Source: Aliidongia sp035943795 (GTDB lineage: Bacteria > Pseudomonadota > Alphaproteobacteria > ATCC43930 > CGMCC-115725). From it: a stretch of 64,000 bases of DNA. Both the position numbers and the translations under genes were made by a program. Of the stretch, positions 25,374-33,881 are shown in pieces (within the stretch, counting starts at the first letter, position 1; each line of letters starts with the position of its first letter). The DNA lies in assembly GCF_035943795.1 (NCBI RefSeq), contig NZ_DASZBY010000050.1, positions 72,303 to 136,302 on the forward strand. The letters run 5' to 3'. The notes beneath the pieces are model-generated. The model searched no databases and was not told where the DNA came from. It saw nothing but the letters and a program-made list of their open reading frames with translations.

Positions 25374-26221
25374 CGGAAGAATTCCGCGAGCGGTTTGTTT
25401 CGGCCCAGGATGGCGCGCGGCTCTATGTGCGTGACTATGGCGACCCGCTCTCGCCGCGCGTGCCATTGCTGTGCCTGGCCGGCATCTCGCGCAACGCCAA
25501 GGACTATCACCCCCTCGCCCTGCGCCACCGGGACAGGCGGCGCGTCGTCTGTCCGGACTATCGTGGCCGGGGCCGATCGGACCGGGCAACGGATTGGCGG
25601 AAATATGCACCGCCGGTCACGCTCGCCGACATCATCCAGATCATGGCAGCGCTCGATCTCGGCCGGGTCGTCGTGATCGGCACGTCGTTCGGTGGCCTGC
25701 TGTCATTGGCGCTGAATGCGCTCAAGCCTGGCGCCATCACGGGGCTGGTGCTGAACGACATCGGTCCCGCGGTCGGCACCGGATCGACCGGGATCATGGG
25801 CCGAATCGGCCGTGAACACCCCCAGCCAGACCTCGCCACCGCTGCGCGCACCCTGATGACCGAGTTTCCCCACCTCTCCTATCGAACCGAGGCGGAATGG
25901 CTCGACTTCGCCGAGCGCACCTACCGACGGGGCGCGGATGGTATCTGGCGCCATGACTGGGATCCGGCGATCGCGCGCCCGTTCCTTGCCGGCGACACCG
26001 GCGGCATGGATCTCTGGGCCCTGTTCCGCGGCTTCGCCCGGGTGCCGGCCCTGGTCGTGCGTGGCGGCATCTCCGACTTGTTGACCGAGGATGCGCTGGC
26101 CCAGATGGTCGCGGCCAAGCCCGACCTTCTGACCGTGACCGTCCCGGGAGTGGGTCACACGCCGCACCTGTCGGAGCCGGAAGTGCAAGGAGTACTCGAT
26201 GACTTCCTCGACCGATGCTGA
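25370..26221 (+). CDS. Alpha/beta hydrolase
   Basis: 283 residues. The nucleophile elbow is VVIGTSFGGLLS (Ser106), the oxyanion region is CLAGISRNAKDY, and the catalytic histidine lies in GVGHTPHLSEPEV near residue 265. The acid is probably the aspartate in VRGGISDLLTED. The size and SFGG motif match carbon-carbon hydrolases and small esterases. The substrate is unknown. It is coupled to the dehalogenase by ATGA and runs 23 nt into the dehydratase gene, so all three probably serve one catabolic route. Confidence 0.88.
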   Translation: MTEEFRERFVSAQDGARLYVRDYGDPLSPRVPLLCLAGISRNAKDYHPLALRHRDRRRVVCPDYRGRGRSDRATDWRKYAPPVTLADIIQIMAALDLGRVVVIGTSFGGLLSLALNALKPGAITGLVLNDIGPAVGTGSTGIMGRIGREHPQPDLATAARTLMTEFPHLSYRTEAEWLDFAERTYRRGADGIWRHDWDPAIARPFLAGDTGGMDLWALFRGFARVPALVVRGGISDLLTEDALAQMVAAKPDLLTVTVPGVGHTPHLSEPEVQGVLDDFLDRC

Positions 26222-27200
26222 TCCAGGGGACCTGCCGACCTTTGCTCACGTGCTGGCGGCAGCCGACAGGCTGAAGGGGCACGCCGTGCTGACGCCCCTG
26301 CTGGAGTCGAGCGCGATCAACAAGCGGCTGGGCTTTCGATTGCTGGTCAAGGCCGAACCGTTGCAGCGCACAGGATCGTTCAAGTTTCGCGGCGCGTTCA
26401 ATCGCCTGGTCCAGTTGGACGAGGCGGCGCGCAAGCGAGGTGTCGTCGCCTTTTCGTCAGGCAACCATGCCCAGGGCGTCGCTGCCGCCGCCGAGATGCT
26501 GGGCATGCCTGCGACCATCGTCATGCCGGCCGACGCGCCGGCGATCAAGCTGGCCAATACCCGCGGCTATGGCGCCACTGTCGTGACCTATGACCGCCAC
26601 ACCGAAGATCGCGAGGCGATCACCGCGCGGATCGCCGAGGCGCAGGGCGCCACCATCGTACGCCCCTATGACGAGCGCGAGATCATGGCCGGACAAGGCA
26701 CGGCGGGCCTCGAGATCATCGAGCAGGCGGCCGCGCGCGGCATCACGATCGACGCCATGGCCGCCAATTCCTCGGGCGGCGGTCTCATCGCCGGCTGCGC
26801 CCTCGCCTTCGCTGCGCGCAGCCCGGCCACCAGGCTCTATTGTGCGGAACCGGCGGGCTTTGACGACCATGCCCGTTCACTGGTGGCCGGCACCCGGCTG
26901 CGGAATGTGGCGGGTGCCTACTCCATCTGCGACGCGTTGCTGGGCGCAATACCCGGCCAGCTGACCTTCGAGATCAACCGACGGCATCTTGCCGGTGGCC
27001 TGGTCGCTAGCGACACGGAGGCGAAGCGCGCCATGGCCGTGGCGTTCAACGACTTGAAACTGGTCATTGAGCCGGGCGGCGCAATCGCGCTGGCGGCGGC
27101 GCTCGAAGGGCGCTTTCCCGGCAATCCCCGCACGATCGCGGTGATCGCCTCGGGCGGCAACGTCGATGCCGCCGTGTTTCGCGAGGCGTTGGCGGCCTGA
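26199..27200 (+). CDS. Threonine/serine dehydratase-family PLP enzyme
   Basis: 333 residues of the fold-type II PLP family. The cofactor lysine is Lys62 in RTGSFKFRGAFN, and SSGNHAQGVA binds the substrate carboxylate. The phosphate-binding loop reads ANSSGGGLIAG, with SSGGG where many relatives have GGGG. There is no C-terminal ACT domain, so it is the catabolic, unregulated type, such as threonine dehydratase or threo-3-hydroxyaspartate ammonia-lyase. It would deaminate a hydroxy-amino acid to a 2-oxo acid. The start overlaps the hydrolase gene by 23 nt, which supports co-translation. Confidence 0.88.
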   Translation: MTSSTDADPGDLPTFAHVLAAADRLKGHAVLTPLLESSAINKRLGFRLLVKAEPLQRTGSFKFRGAFNRLVQLDEAARKRGVVAFSSGNHAQGVAAAAEMLGMPATIVMPADAPAIKLANTRGYGATVVTYDRHTEDREAITARIAEAQGATIVRPYDEREIMAGQGTAGLEIIEQAAARGITIDAMAANSSGGGLIAGCALAFAARSPATRLYCAEPAGFDDHARSLVAGTRLRNVAGAYSICDALLGAIPGQLTFEINRRHLAGGLVASDTEAKRAMAVAFNDLKLVIEPGGAIALAAALEGRFPGNPRTIAVIASGGNVDAAVFREALAA

Positions 27201-27202
27201 GA

Positions 27203-27553
27203 TCAGGAAATCTCAGTCGGTTCCGGCGTGGCCTCGACCGATTCGCCCGGTAGTTCGAAGACAGCGCCCGGCGCACGGTCGAACGCGTGGCAACGCACAT
27301 CGGCGTACACGCGGGCAGTTCTCATCAACGAGACATTGGAAGCGCTCACGGTGCCGTGGACCGTGCCGGCGATGGTGATGCGGTCGGCGGTCAAGTCCCC
27401 GATCACCGTCCCGGACTGGCCGACCATGATCGCACTGGCTGCCACATCGCCGTTGACGATGCCGTCGATATGGATCTCGCCGTCGGAGCGCAGGCTGCCG
27501 GTTATCTGGAAATCGGCCGCGAGAATCGACAGGCCGCCGCCCCGCCTCACCAT
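27203..27553 (-). CDS. Bactofilin (polymer-forming cytoskeletal protein)
   Basis: 116 residues. After a short N-terminus comes the bactofilin beta-helix, made of short repeats rich in glycine, valine and isoleucine: FQITGSLRSDGEIHIDG, VNGDVAASAIMVGQSG, IGDLTADRITIAG, VHGTVSASNV. Bactofilins polymerise without nucleotide into membrane-associated filaments that place cell-wall enzymes. The gene lies 22 nt downstream of the M23 peptidase, a pairing found in many bacteria in which the filament localises the peptidase. The acidic C-terminal tail is unlike the core. It converges on the dehydratase, with only 2 nt between stops. Confidence 0.93.
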   Translation of the reverse strand: MVRRGGGLSILAADFQITGSLRSDGEIHIDGIVNGDVAASAIMVGQSGTVIGDLTADRITIAGTVHGTVSASNVSLMRTARVYADVRCHAFDRAPGAVFELPGESVEATPEPTEIS

Positions 27554-27575
27554 CGGCGGGGTTCCGTTGCGACCG

Positions 27576-28883
27576 TCAGTAGGACGCCTTGAGAATGCCG
27601 GATTTTCCAGCCTCCAGGAATTTCTCCGGATCCTGAGGCGTGCCGTTCACGACGACTTCGTAGTGCACGTGCGGTCCGGTCGAGCGGCCGCTGGAGCCCA
27701 GGAGCCCGATCGGGCTGTGCTTGCCGATCTTCTGGCCGACATTGACCAGGATGCGGTTCAGATGGCCGTATTTGGTGTGAATGCCATTGCCATGGTCGAT
27801 TTCAACCAGCTTGCCATAGCCGGTCGAATAGCCGGCGAACACGATGGTGCCCGGCGCCGTGCTCATGACCGGCGTCTTGTACGGACCCGACAGATCGACG
27901 CCGGTATGCATCGCCGCCCGACCGTTGAACGGGTCGTGGCGCACGCCGAACGGGCTCTCGAAATTATATTTGTCGAGAGGGGCCGTCAGCGGCAGCGTCT
28001 TCATCAGCTTCGCGACCTGCTCGTCGGGCAGCTGGGCACCCTTGTTGGCGCCGACCGCGACATAGGGCCCACCGACCGCCGCCTGATGGACGCCCAACTG
28101 AGCCAGCAGCTTTTCGATGCTGAAGCCATTGTCGACCGGCACGATCTTGCCCGTCGGCTCCGCGTCGCCTTCGGCCGGGACGGTGATGAGCTTACCTGTG
28201 ACCTCAGCCTGCTGCTGCGGCATCACCCTGGTCGCCAGCTTCTTCTCGAGCTCGCCGAGCTTGAGCTTCAGGCGCTCGCGATCAGCCGAAATCGTCTTCT
28301 CCGCGGCGTCCTTGGCCTGGGCCAGCTCGCCCATCGATTTCTGCAGCTTGCCCTTTTCCGCCGTCAGCTTCTGACGGTCGCTGGTCGCCTGGGCCAGTTG
28401 CTCCGCGGTATGTTCATAGAGCGAACGATTCTGTGCGTTCTGCACGCCCAGAATCTTGATGTCGCTCTCGAGCTGCGCCACGCGTTCGGTCAGCTTCGCG
28501 GCATCGAGCTCGGCCGCGGCCTGCTGAGCGTCCCCGTCCGCGGACGGTGCCGTATCCTTGCGCTGGTCGGCGAGCGTCTTCACCCGGCTGTCGGCTTGAT
28601 CGGCGGCGGATTTGGCATCGGCGAGCTGGGTCTTGAGCGCCTCGACCGCTCGGGCAAGCTCGGCCTGAGACGAGCCGGCGTCGACCTGCAGATCGATCGC
28701 GAGCTCGGATTTGGCCGCGAGGGAGGTCAGAGCGATCGCGGCGACGCTCATCACGGATGCGGCCACGACCGACATCTGGAACATGCTGGACAGGTTCAGC
28801 TGAGTGACCTGCCCATTGCTGCGGATCAAAACTTGCCGGTCAGGGAACAAACGTCCCCCAAGCCTCGAAAGTGTGCCGATCAT
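27576..28883 (-). CDS. M23-family murein endopeptidase-type protein with coiled coil
   Basis: 435 residues. An N-terminal cytoplasmic segment is followed by a membrane helix at about 35-58. A long alternating Ala/Glu/Lys/Gln coiled coil runs from about 70 to 255. The LytM/M23 domain occupies about 310-415 with zinc-ligand motifs AAMHTGVDLSG and PHVHYEVVVNG and the intervening YGHLNRILV. It would cleave peptide cross-links in the periplasm or act as an activator of other hydrolases. Its partner bactofilin follows after 22 nt, suggesting local shape or envelope control. Confidence 0.93.
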   Translation of the reverse strand: MIGTLSRLGGRLFPDRQVLIRSNGQVTQLNLSSMFQMSVVAASVMSVAAIALTSLAAKSELAIDLQVDAGSSQAELARAVEALKTQLADAKSAADQADSRVKTLADQRKDTAPSADGDAQQAAAELDAAKLTERVAQLESDIKILGVQNAQNRSLYEHTAEQLAQATSDRQKLTAEKGKLQKSMGELAQAKDAAEKTISADRERLKLKLGELEKKLATRVMPQQQAEVTGKLITVPAEGDAEPTGKIVPVDNGFSIEKLLAQLGVHQAAVGGPYVAVGANKGAQLPDEQVAKLMKTLPLTAPLDKYNFESPFGVRHDPFNGRAAMHTGVDLSGPYKTPVMSTAPGTIVFAGYSTGYGKLVEIDHGNGIHTKYGHLNRILVNVGQKIGKHSPIGLLGSSGRSTGPHVHYEVVVNGTPQDPEKFLEAGKSGILKASY

Positions 28884-29234
28884 TTTCCCCCACGCGGTAA
28901 GCCGATTGCCGCCCGTGCATCACCGCTCCTGCGAGACGATGCCCCTGCGCCTGGGCTGCAAACCCGTCTTGAGCCACATTCGGTCAGGCTCGCCCGTGTT
29001 CCCGACTTAGCCTCGAGCCTCATCCGTAAGATGAACTCGATTTGGTTCCACGTCCGCCCGTCCACAGGGCGAGGCCTTACCGAACGCGTTGGACCGTATC
29101 CGTTGAAGTCCAGGGTGGCAACCTAAATTGCTTTATGCTGTCACTTTTTTGCCGCGGTTCGGCAAGCCGGAGAATCAGCACAACTCGGGCAAGACATCAG
29201 GATTTGCTTGATTTTCCGTCAAAACGGGAGCCGA

Positions 29235-29281
29235 GCGGTCGACGCCGCCGATCGACACCGAGTCGCCGAGGCGTCGACCGC
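29235..29281. repeat. 12-bp perfect inverted repeat
   Basis: GCGGTCGACGCC (29235-29246) and GGCGTCGACCGC (29270-29281) are exact reverse complements with a 23-nt spacer. As RNA this makes a stable stem; as DNA it could bind a dimeric regulator. It sits about 250 nt upstream of livH. No T-run follows, so it is not a standard intrinsic terminator. Confidence 0.6.
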
Positions 29282-29288
29282 GAACGGC

Positions 29289-29306
29289 CGTCCCCCCGTC
29301 GGGACG
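29289..29306. repeat. 6-bp inverted repeat next to the longer one
   Basis: CGTCCC (29289-29294) pairs with GGGACG (29301-29306) across a 6-nt loop, 8 nt after the 12-bp repeat. Two stems in a row hint at a structured transcript or complex regulatory site, but a short GC-rich match can arise by chance. Confidence 0.35.
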
Positions 29307-29533
29307 ACCCTGCCGACGATCGGCATATCGCGCCGTCGATGCCGCCGCAGCACCGGCTCCAGCAACTTTTGGGCGTAAAGCCCCCTCCCTGATTCGCCGA
29401 TGCTGCGATGCATCCAAAATCGAACGGAGGCCGGCAGACCGCCAAACAGGTTGATCCCGATTGGAGGCGCGGGATATGACCCGAGCTACGGCTCGCACAG
29501 GGCTTTCGTCTTTCGATCGAGATCCAGCACCCC

Positions 29534-30403
29534 ATGACCTGGGACGTCTATGCCAACGTCATCATCGGCGGGATCCTGACCGGTCTCGTCTACGGCCTGA
29601 TGGCGCTCGGTTTGTCGGTCATCTTCGGGGTCGTGCGCGTCGTCAATTTCGCCCATGGCGAAATGATGATGGTTGCCATGTATCTGGCCGTGCTCGGCTG
29701 TGGCACCTGGGGCATCGATCCGCTGTGGCTGATGGTCCCGCTGGCGGCTCTGCTGTTCGTGTTCGGCTACGCGTTGCAGAGCCTTGTCGTCCATCCGTTC
29801 ATGACACGACCGGATCACGCGCAATTCATGTTGCTGGTGGCCGTCGGCATGATCCTGACCAATGGCGCGCTGATCGTATTCGGGCCGGATGCGCGCGGCG
29901 TACAGGTCGACTACGCGCTCGACAGTCTCGAATGGGGTCCGCTGCTGATCGACAAGGTCCGGCTCTATGCCGCCCTCGCCGCCTTGGCCGTCGCCGCCGC
30001 GCTGTTCGCATTCTTTCGGCTGTCCGCCACAGGCAAGGCGATCCGGGCCTGCGCCGACAATTATCGCGGGGCGCTGGTGGTCGGGCTCGACGTCCGCCGC
30101 CTGTTCGCGCTCACCTTCGGCTGCGGCACGGCCTGCGTCGGCGCGGCCGGCGCCATGCTGGTGCTGCTGGGCGACGTGACCCCGTCGCTCGGCCCCGCCT
30201 ACACGCTGCTGGCCTTCGTCATCGTGATCGTCGGCGGGCTCGGCAGCATGGCCGGCGCGCTGGTCGCCGGCGTTCTGATCGGCGTCAGCGAAGCGCTGGC
30301 CGGACTGATCCTGGTGCCCTCGATGAAGAGCATGGTCAGCTTCGGCCTGTTGATCCTGGTGCTGATGTTCCGGCCGCAAGGGCTGCTGGGACGCAGTTCA
30401 TGA
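29534..30403 (+). CDS. livH: Branched-chain amino acid ABC transporter permease LivH-type
   Basis: 289 residues, almost all hydrophobic, with about eight helices. Early IGGILTGLVYGLMALGLSVIFGVVRVVNFAHGE and late VIVIVGGLGSMAGALVAG, here broken into blocks, are hallmarks of LivH permeases. It forms the inner-membrane channel with LivM. It leads the rightward livHMGF set, each gene touching or overlapping the next: livM starts inside its stop codon (ATGA). There is no periplasmic binding protein gene in the window, so LivK must be elsewhere. The real substrate may be another small organic molecule such as urea or an aromatic acid. Confidence 0.93.
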   Translation: MTWDVYANVIIGGILTGLVYGLMALGLSVIFGVVRVVNFAHGEMMMVAMYLAVLGCGTWGIDPLWLMVPLAALLFVFGYALQSLVVHPFMTRPDHAQFMLLVAVGMILTNGALIVFGPDARGVQVDYALDSLEWGPLLIDKVRLYAALAALAVAAALFAFFRLSATGKAIRACADNYRGALVVGLDVRRLFALTFGCGTACVGAAGAMLVLLGDVTPSLGPAYTLLAFVIVIVGGLGSMAGALVAGVLIGVSEALAGLILVPSMKSMVSFGLLILVLMFRPQGLLGRSS

Positions 30404-31401
30404 ACCGGCTGTTCGGCGCCCTGCCCGCCCGCGCCCGGGCGGCCCTGTTGGTCGTGTTCGTGCTGCTGCTCGCGGCGCCCTGGATCGCTGGCCCCTATCT
30501 GCTGTCGGTGCTCGTGCTGGCGCTCTACTACGCCTATGTCGGGCAGGCTTGGAACGTGATGATGGGCTTCGCCGGACAGCTCTCGCTCGGCCATGCGCTC
30601 TATGTCGGGCTGGGCGCCTACGTCTCCGCGGCGCTCTATGTTCACGGCGGCATCGGGCCATGGCTGGGCGCGCCGATCGCCGCGGCGGTTGCAGCCCTGG
30701 CCGGCGCCGCGATCGGCTTCCTGGCGTTTCGATTCGGCATCGGCGGCGTCTATTTCGCGCTGCTGACCATCGCCTTCGCCGAATTCACCCGAATCGGCTT
30801 CGAGCATATCGACTGGCTGGGCGGCGCCGGTGGACTGTTCCTGCCGGTGGTCGAGCGTGGGCGACTAGACATCGTCGACCTGCGCGGCGGCCCCCGGCTG
30901 TTCTACTACCTGCTGCTCGCGCTGGCCGTAGGCTCGCTCTTGTTGTGCCGAACGTTGCGAACCAGCCGGATCGGCTTTTATTGGCTGGCGATCCGCGAGG
31001 ATCCGGACGCCGCGCGGGCGCTCGGCATCGACCTGTTCAAGTATCGGGTGCTCGCCGCGGCCATTTCCGCGGCGATGGCTTCGGTCGCCGGCGTCGTCGC
31101 CGCCTTCTACTACAACAGCCTGACCCCGGCCGACAGTTTCGGTGCGGCCAAATCGATCGAGATCATCCTTGGCCCGTTGGTGGGGGGGCTCGGCACGTTG
31201 ATCGGGCCGATCCTGGGCGCCTTCGTCCTGACCGGCCTCAGCGAGGGCCTGCGGGCACTGCTCGACGCGACCGGCCATCAGATGCCGGGCGCGACGCAGC
31301 TGTTCTATGGGATCGTGCTGCTGCTGGTCATCAAATACCTGCCCAACGGCATCTGGCCCGGCCTAGCCCGACGCCTGGGCCTCGTCGAGCGGGAGCGCTG
31401 A
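30400..31401 (+). CDS. livM: Branched-chain amino acid ABC transporter permease LivM-type
   Basis: 333 residues from the ATG at 30400 (4-nt overlap with livH). The family motif GQAWNVMMGFAGQLSLGHA sits near residue 47, and GLGTLIGPILGAFVL near 265 is the coupling-loop region. About nine hydrophobic segments are visible. It pairs with LivH to form the translocation pore. The following livG starts 3 nt after its stop. Confidence 0.93.
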   Translation: MNRLFGALPARARAALLVVFVLLLAAPWIAGPYLLSVLVLALYYAYVGQAWNVMMGFAGQLSLGHALYVGLGAYVSAALYVHGGIGPWLGAPIAAAVAALAGAAIGFLAFRFGIGGVYFALLTIAFAEFTRIGFEHIDWLGGAGGLFLPVVERGRLDIVDLRGGPRLFYYLLLALAVGSLLLCRTLRTSRIGFYWLAIREDPDAARALGIDLFKYRVLAAAISAAMASVAGVVAAFYYNSLTPADSFGAAKSIEIILGPLVGGLGTLIGPILGAFVLTGLSEGLRALLDATGHQMPGATQLFYGIVLLLVIKYLPNGIWPGLARRLGLVERER

Positions 31402-31404
31402 GCG

Positions 31405-32130
31405 ATGGCGCTGCTGGAAGTGACCGGCCTGTCCAAGAGCTTCCGCGGGTTGAAGGCGGTCGACCGGGCCAGTTTCTCGGTCGAGGCGGGCACCATCGTC
31501 GCCTTGATCGGCCCCAATGGCGCCGGCAAGACAACCTGCTTCAACCTGATCGCCGGCGCATTGCCGCCCGATGCCGGCACGATCGTGCTCGACGGGCGAT
31601 CCCTGGACGGGCTCAGCGCCGACAAGGCCTGCCACGCCGGCATCGGCCGGACCTTCCAGGTGGTGAAGCCGTTCGCCCAACTCTCGGTCCTTGACAACGT
31701 GACGGTCGGCGCCCTGCGCGTCACCGCCGATGTCGGCAAGGCACAACGAGCGGCACGTCGGGTATTGGAATTGCTGCACCTGGATCACAAGGCAGCGCAC
31801 CCCGCGCAGATCCTGACCCTGCCCGAGCGCAAACGGCTCGAGGTCGCGCGTGCGCTCGCGACCGGACCCAAGCTGCTGTTGCTCGACGAAGTCATGGCAG
31901 GGCTGCGACCGACCGAAATCGACGAGATGGTCGGCGTGTTCCGCACGCTCAACCGCGAGACGGGCCTCACCATCCTGCTGGTCGAGCACGTCATGCGTGC
32001 CGTCATGGCGCTCGCGCATCGCATCATCGTGCTGCACCATGGTGAAATCATTGCCGAGGGCGCTCCGGAAGCGGTGGTGCGCGATCCGGCCGTGCTCGCC
32101 TGCTATCTGGGCGGAGCGCCGGCGGCATGA
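31405..32130 (+). CDS. livG: Branched-chain amino acid ABC transporter ATPase LivG-type
   Basis: 241 residues. Walker A is GPNGAGKTT near 37, Q-loop GIGRTFQVVKPF, Walker B LLLLDEVMAGL and H-loop LVEHVMRAVM. The signature region reads LTLPERKRLEVARAL instead of LSGGQ, a variation I regard as usual in LivG-like subunits. It hydrolyses ATP to drive LivHM. The next gene, livF, overlaps by 4 nt. Confidence 0.93.
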   Translation: MALLEVTGLSKSFRGLKAVDRASFSVEAGTIVALIGPNGAGKTTCFNLIAGALPPDAGTIVLDGRSLDGLSADKACHAGIGRTFQVVKPFAQLSVLDNVTVGALRVTADVGKAQRAARRVLELLHLDHKAAHPAQILTLPERKRLEVARALATGPKLLLLDEVMAGLRPTEIDEMVGVFRTLNRETGLTILLVEHVMRAVMALAHRIIVLHHGEIIAEGAPEAVVRDPAVLACYLGGAPAA

Positions 32131-32855
32131 GCGATCAGCGCCGCGCTCTGTTATCGGTCGAAGGGATCGACCTGTTCTACGGCGACGCCCAGGCGCTGGC
32201 GGGCGTGTCGCTGACCATCCCCGAAGGCGCGATCACCGCCATCGTGGGGGCGAACGGCGCCGGCAAATCGAGCCTGATCCGGACCATCGCCGGCATCGAG
32301 TGCCCCCGTGCGGGCCGCATCACCTATCGCGGCCAGCCGGTCCAGGGGCGGCCCAGCCACGAGATCTGCAATCTGGGCATCGGTCAGGTGGCAGAGGGGC
32401 GGCAGATCTTCCCGACCTTGAGCGTGCTGGAAAATCTCGAGGTCGGCAGCCATCTGCCCCGGGCGCGGCGTCGGAAGGCGGCTTCGCTCGCCGAGGTGTT
32501 CGGGCTGTTTCCCCGCTTGGCCGAGCGCAAGAGCCAAGCCGCCGGCACCTTGTCGGGTGGCGAACAGCAGATGCTGGCGATCGGCCGCTGCCTGATGGGC
32601 CGGCCGGAGCTGATCATGTTCGACGAGCCGTCGCTGGGATTGTCGCCAGCGCTGGTCGAACAGATGTTCCGTATCATCGAGCGGCTCAATCGCGAGAACG
32701 GGCTGACCGTCATCCTGGTCGAGCAAAATGTCGCAGCCTCCCTGCAACTCGCAGAACGGGCCTATGTGCTGGAAACCGGGCGCATCGTCATGAGCGGCAG
32801 CGGCGCAGAGTTGCTGAACGACGACCGGATTCGGGCGGCCTACATGGGGATCTAG
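32127..32855 (+). CDS. livF: Branched-chain amino acid ABC transporter ATPase LivF-type
   Basis: 242 residues. GIDLFYGDAQAL at the N-terminus, Walker A GANGAGKSS, LivF-type GIGQVAEGRQIFPTLSV, signature LSGGEQQMLAIGR and Walker B LIMFDEPSLGLSP are all present. It forms the second nucleotide-binding subunit with LivG. It ends the operon; 156 nt of non-coding sequence follow before motA. Confidence 0.94.
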   Translation: MSDQRRALLSVEGIDLFYGDAQALAGVSLTIPEGAITAIVGANGAGKSSLIRTIAGIECPRAGRITYRGQPVQGRPSHEICNLGIGQVAEGRQIFPTLSVLENLEVGSHLPRARRRKAASLAEVFGLFPRLAERKSQAAGTLSGGEQQMLAIGRCLMGRPELIMFDEPSLGLSPALVEQMFRIIERLNRENGLTVILVEQNVAASLQLAERAYVLETGRIVMSGSGAELLNDDRIRAAYMGI

Positions 32856-33011
32856 CAGGGCCGCTGCCCCTCGGACTGGTCAATCCGACAGCTGCCGCGC
32901 GATCTTCGTTAATGCCCTCCTAACCATCCCGCGGCTATCTCTCTTCTGGCTAGATCGCGGGGCCCTGCCCCATCGTGAAATGTCCGGTGCGACAGGCTGG
33001 AAGAGGATGCC

Positions 33012-33875
33012 ATGTTTTTCTTCGTCGGCGTCGGCGTGGTTTTTGTCGCAGTGTTCGGTGGGTACGTTGCCAACGGCGGCCATCTGCCGGCGCTCTGGCA
33101 GCCGTTCGAGTTCATCATCATCGTCGGCGCTGCGATCGGCGCCTTCCTGATCGGCAATCCGAAGACGGTGTTGAAAGCGGTCGGCAAGGAATTGCCGAAG
33201 GTGTTCAAGGGCCCGAAATTCAACAAGGCGGCCTTCGTCGAACTGCTGGTGATGCAGAACGTCGTGTTCAAGCTGGCGAAATCCAAAGGCGCCATGGCGC
33301 TCGAGACCCATGTGGAAAATCCTGAGGAAAGCTCGATTTTTCAGCAGTATCCAACCTTCCTGCACGATCACCACGCCGTCGAATTCTTCTGCGATTTCTT
33401 TCGCATGCTGATCATGGGCGCCGACAATCCGCACGAGATGGAAGCGCTGATGGATGCGCGCATCGAGGTGCATCATCACGAGTCGCTCGAGGTTTCCCAT
33501 GCCGTCACCGGCATGGCCGACGGCATGCCGGCGCTCGGCATCGTCGCGGCGGTGCTGGGCATCATCCACACCATGGGCTCGATTACCGAGCCACCCGAAG
33601 TGCTGGGCGAACTGATCGGCGGCGCGCTCGTCGGCACCTTCCTGGGCGTGCTGATCAGCTATGGCTTCATCGCCCCGATGGCCGCGATGCTGAAGAGCGT
33701 CGCCGAGTCGGAAGTGCGGTACTATTTCTGCATCAAAAGCGGCATCATCGCCTACATGCAGGGTTATGCGCCGATCATGGCGGTCGAGAGCGCGCGCATG
33801 GTGCTCATGGCGCACGACCAGCCGAGCTTCGCCGACATCGAACAGGCGATCGACAACGCACCGGCCGCCGCGTAG
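33012..33875 (+). CDS. motA: Flagellar motor stator protein MotA
   Basis: 287 residues. The N-terminal helix with GGYVANGG, the second helix FIIIVGAAIGAFLIGNP, a cytoplasmic domain and two C-terminal helices (MPALGIVAAVLGIIHTMG and LIGGALVGTFLGVLISYG) are the MotA plan. MotA and MotB form the proton-driven stator that turns the flagellum. AGAGGA is 5 nt upstream of the ATG. MotB normally follows directly, but here the next gene is a leftward glycosyltransferase, so motB is elsewhere. No other flagellar gene lies in the window. Confidence 0.95.
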   Translation: MFFFVGVGVVFVAVFGGYVANGGHLPALWQPFEFIIIVGAAIGAFLIGNPKTVLKAVGKELPKVFKGPKFNKAAFVELLVMQNVVFKLAKSKGAMALETHVENPEESSIFQQYPTFLHDHHAVEFFCDFFRMLIMGADNPHEMEALMDARIEVHHHESLEVSHAVTGMADGMPALGIVAAVLGIIHTMGSITEPPEVLGELIGGALVGTFLGVLISYGFIAPMAAMLKSVAESEVRYYFCIKSGIIAYMQGYAPIMAVESARMVLMAHDQPSFADIEQAIDNAPAAA

Positions 33876-33881
33876 CACCCC

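Larger units (their letters stand above)
28884..29533. other. 650-nt divergent intergenic region with inverted repeats
   Basis: This gap separates the leftward M23 gene from the rightward liv operon. No frame in it looks coding by composition or motif. A less GC-rich band lies at about 29100-29220, and between 29235 and 29306 there are two perfect inverted repeats (listed separately). It must contain promoters for both flanking operons and is large enough for a small RNA. I cannot name one. Confidence 0.5.

Noticed and set aside
27228..29126. A 632-codon rightward frame opposite bactofilin and the M23 peptidase
   Set aside because: It is entirely antisense to two genes with clear domains; long antisense frames are common in GC-rich DNA.
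29197..29535. A 112-codon leftward frame in the 650-nt gap
   Set aside because: No ribosome site, no motif and shadow-like composition; its start overlaps livH.
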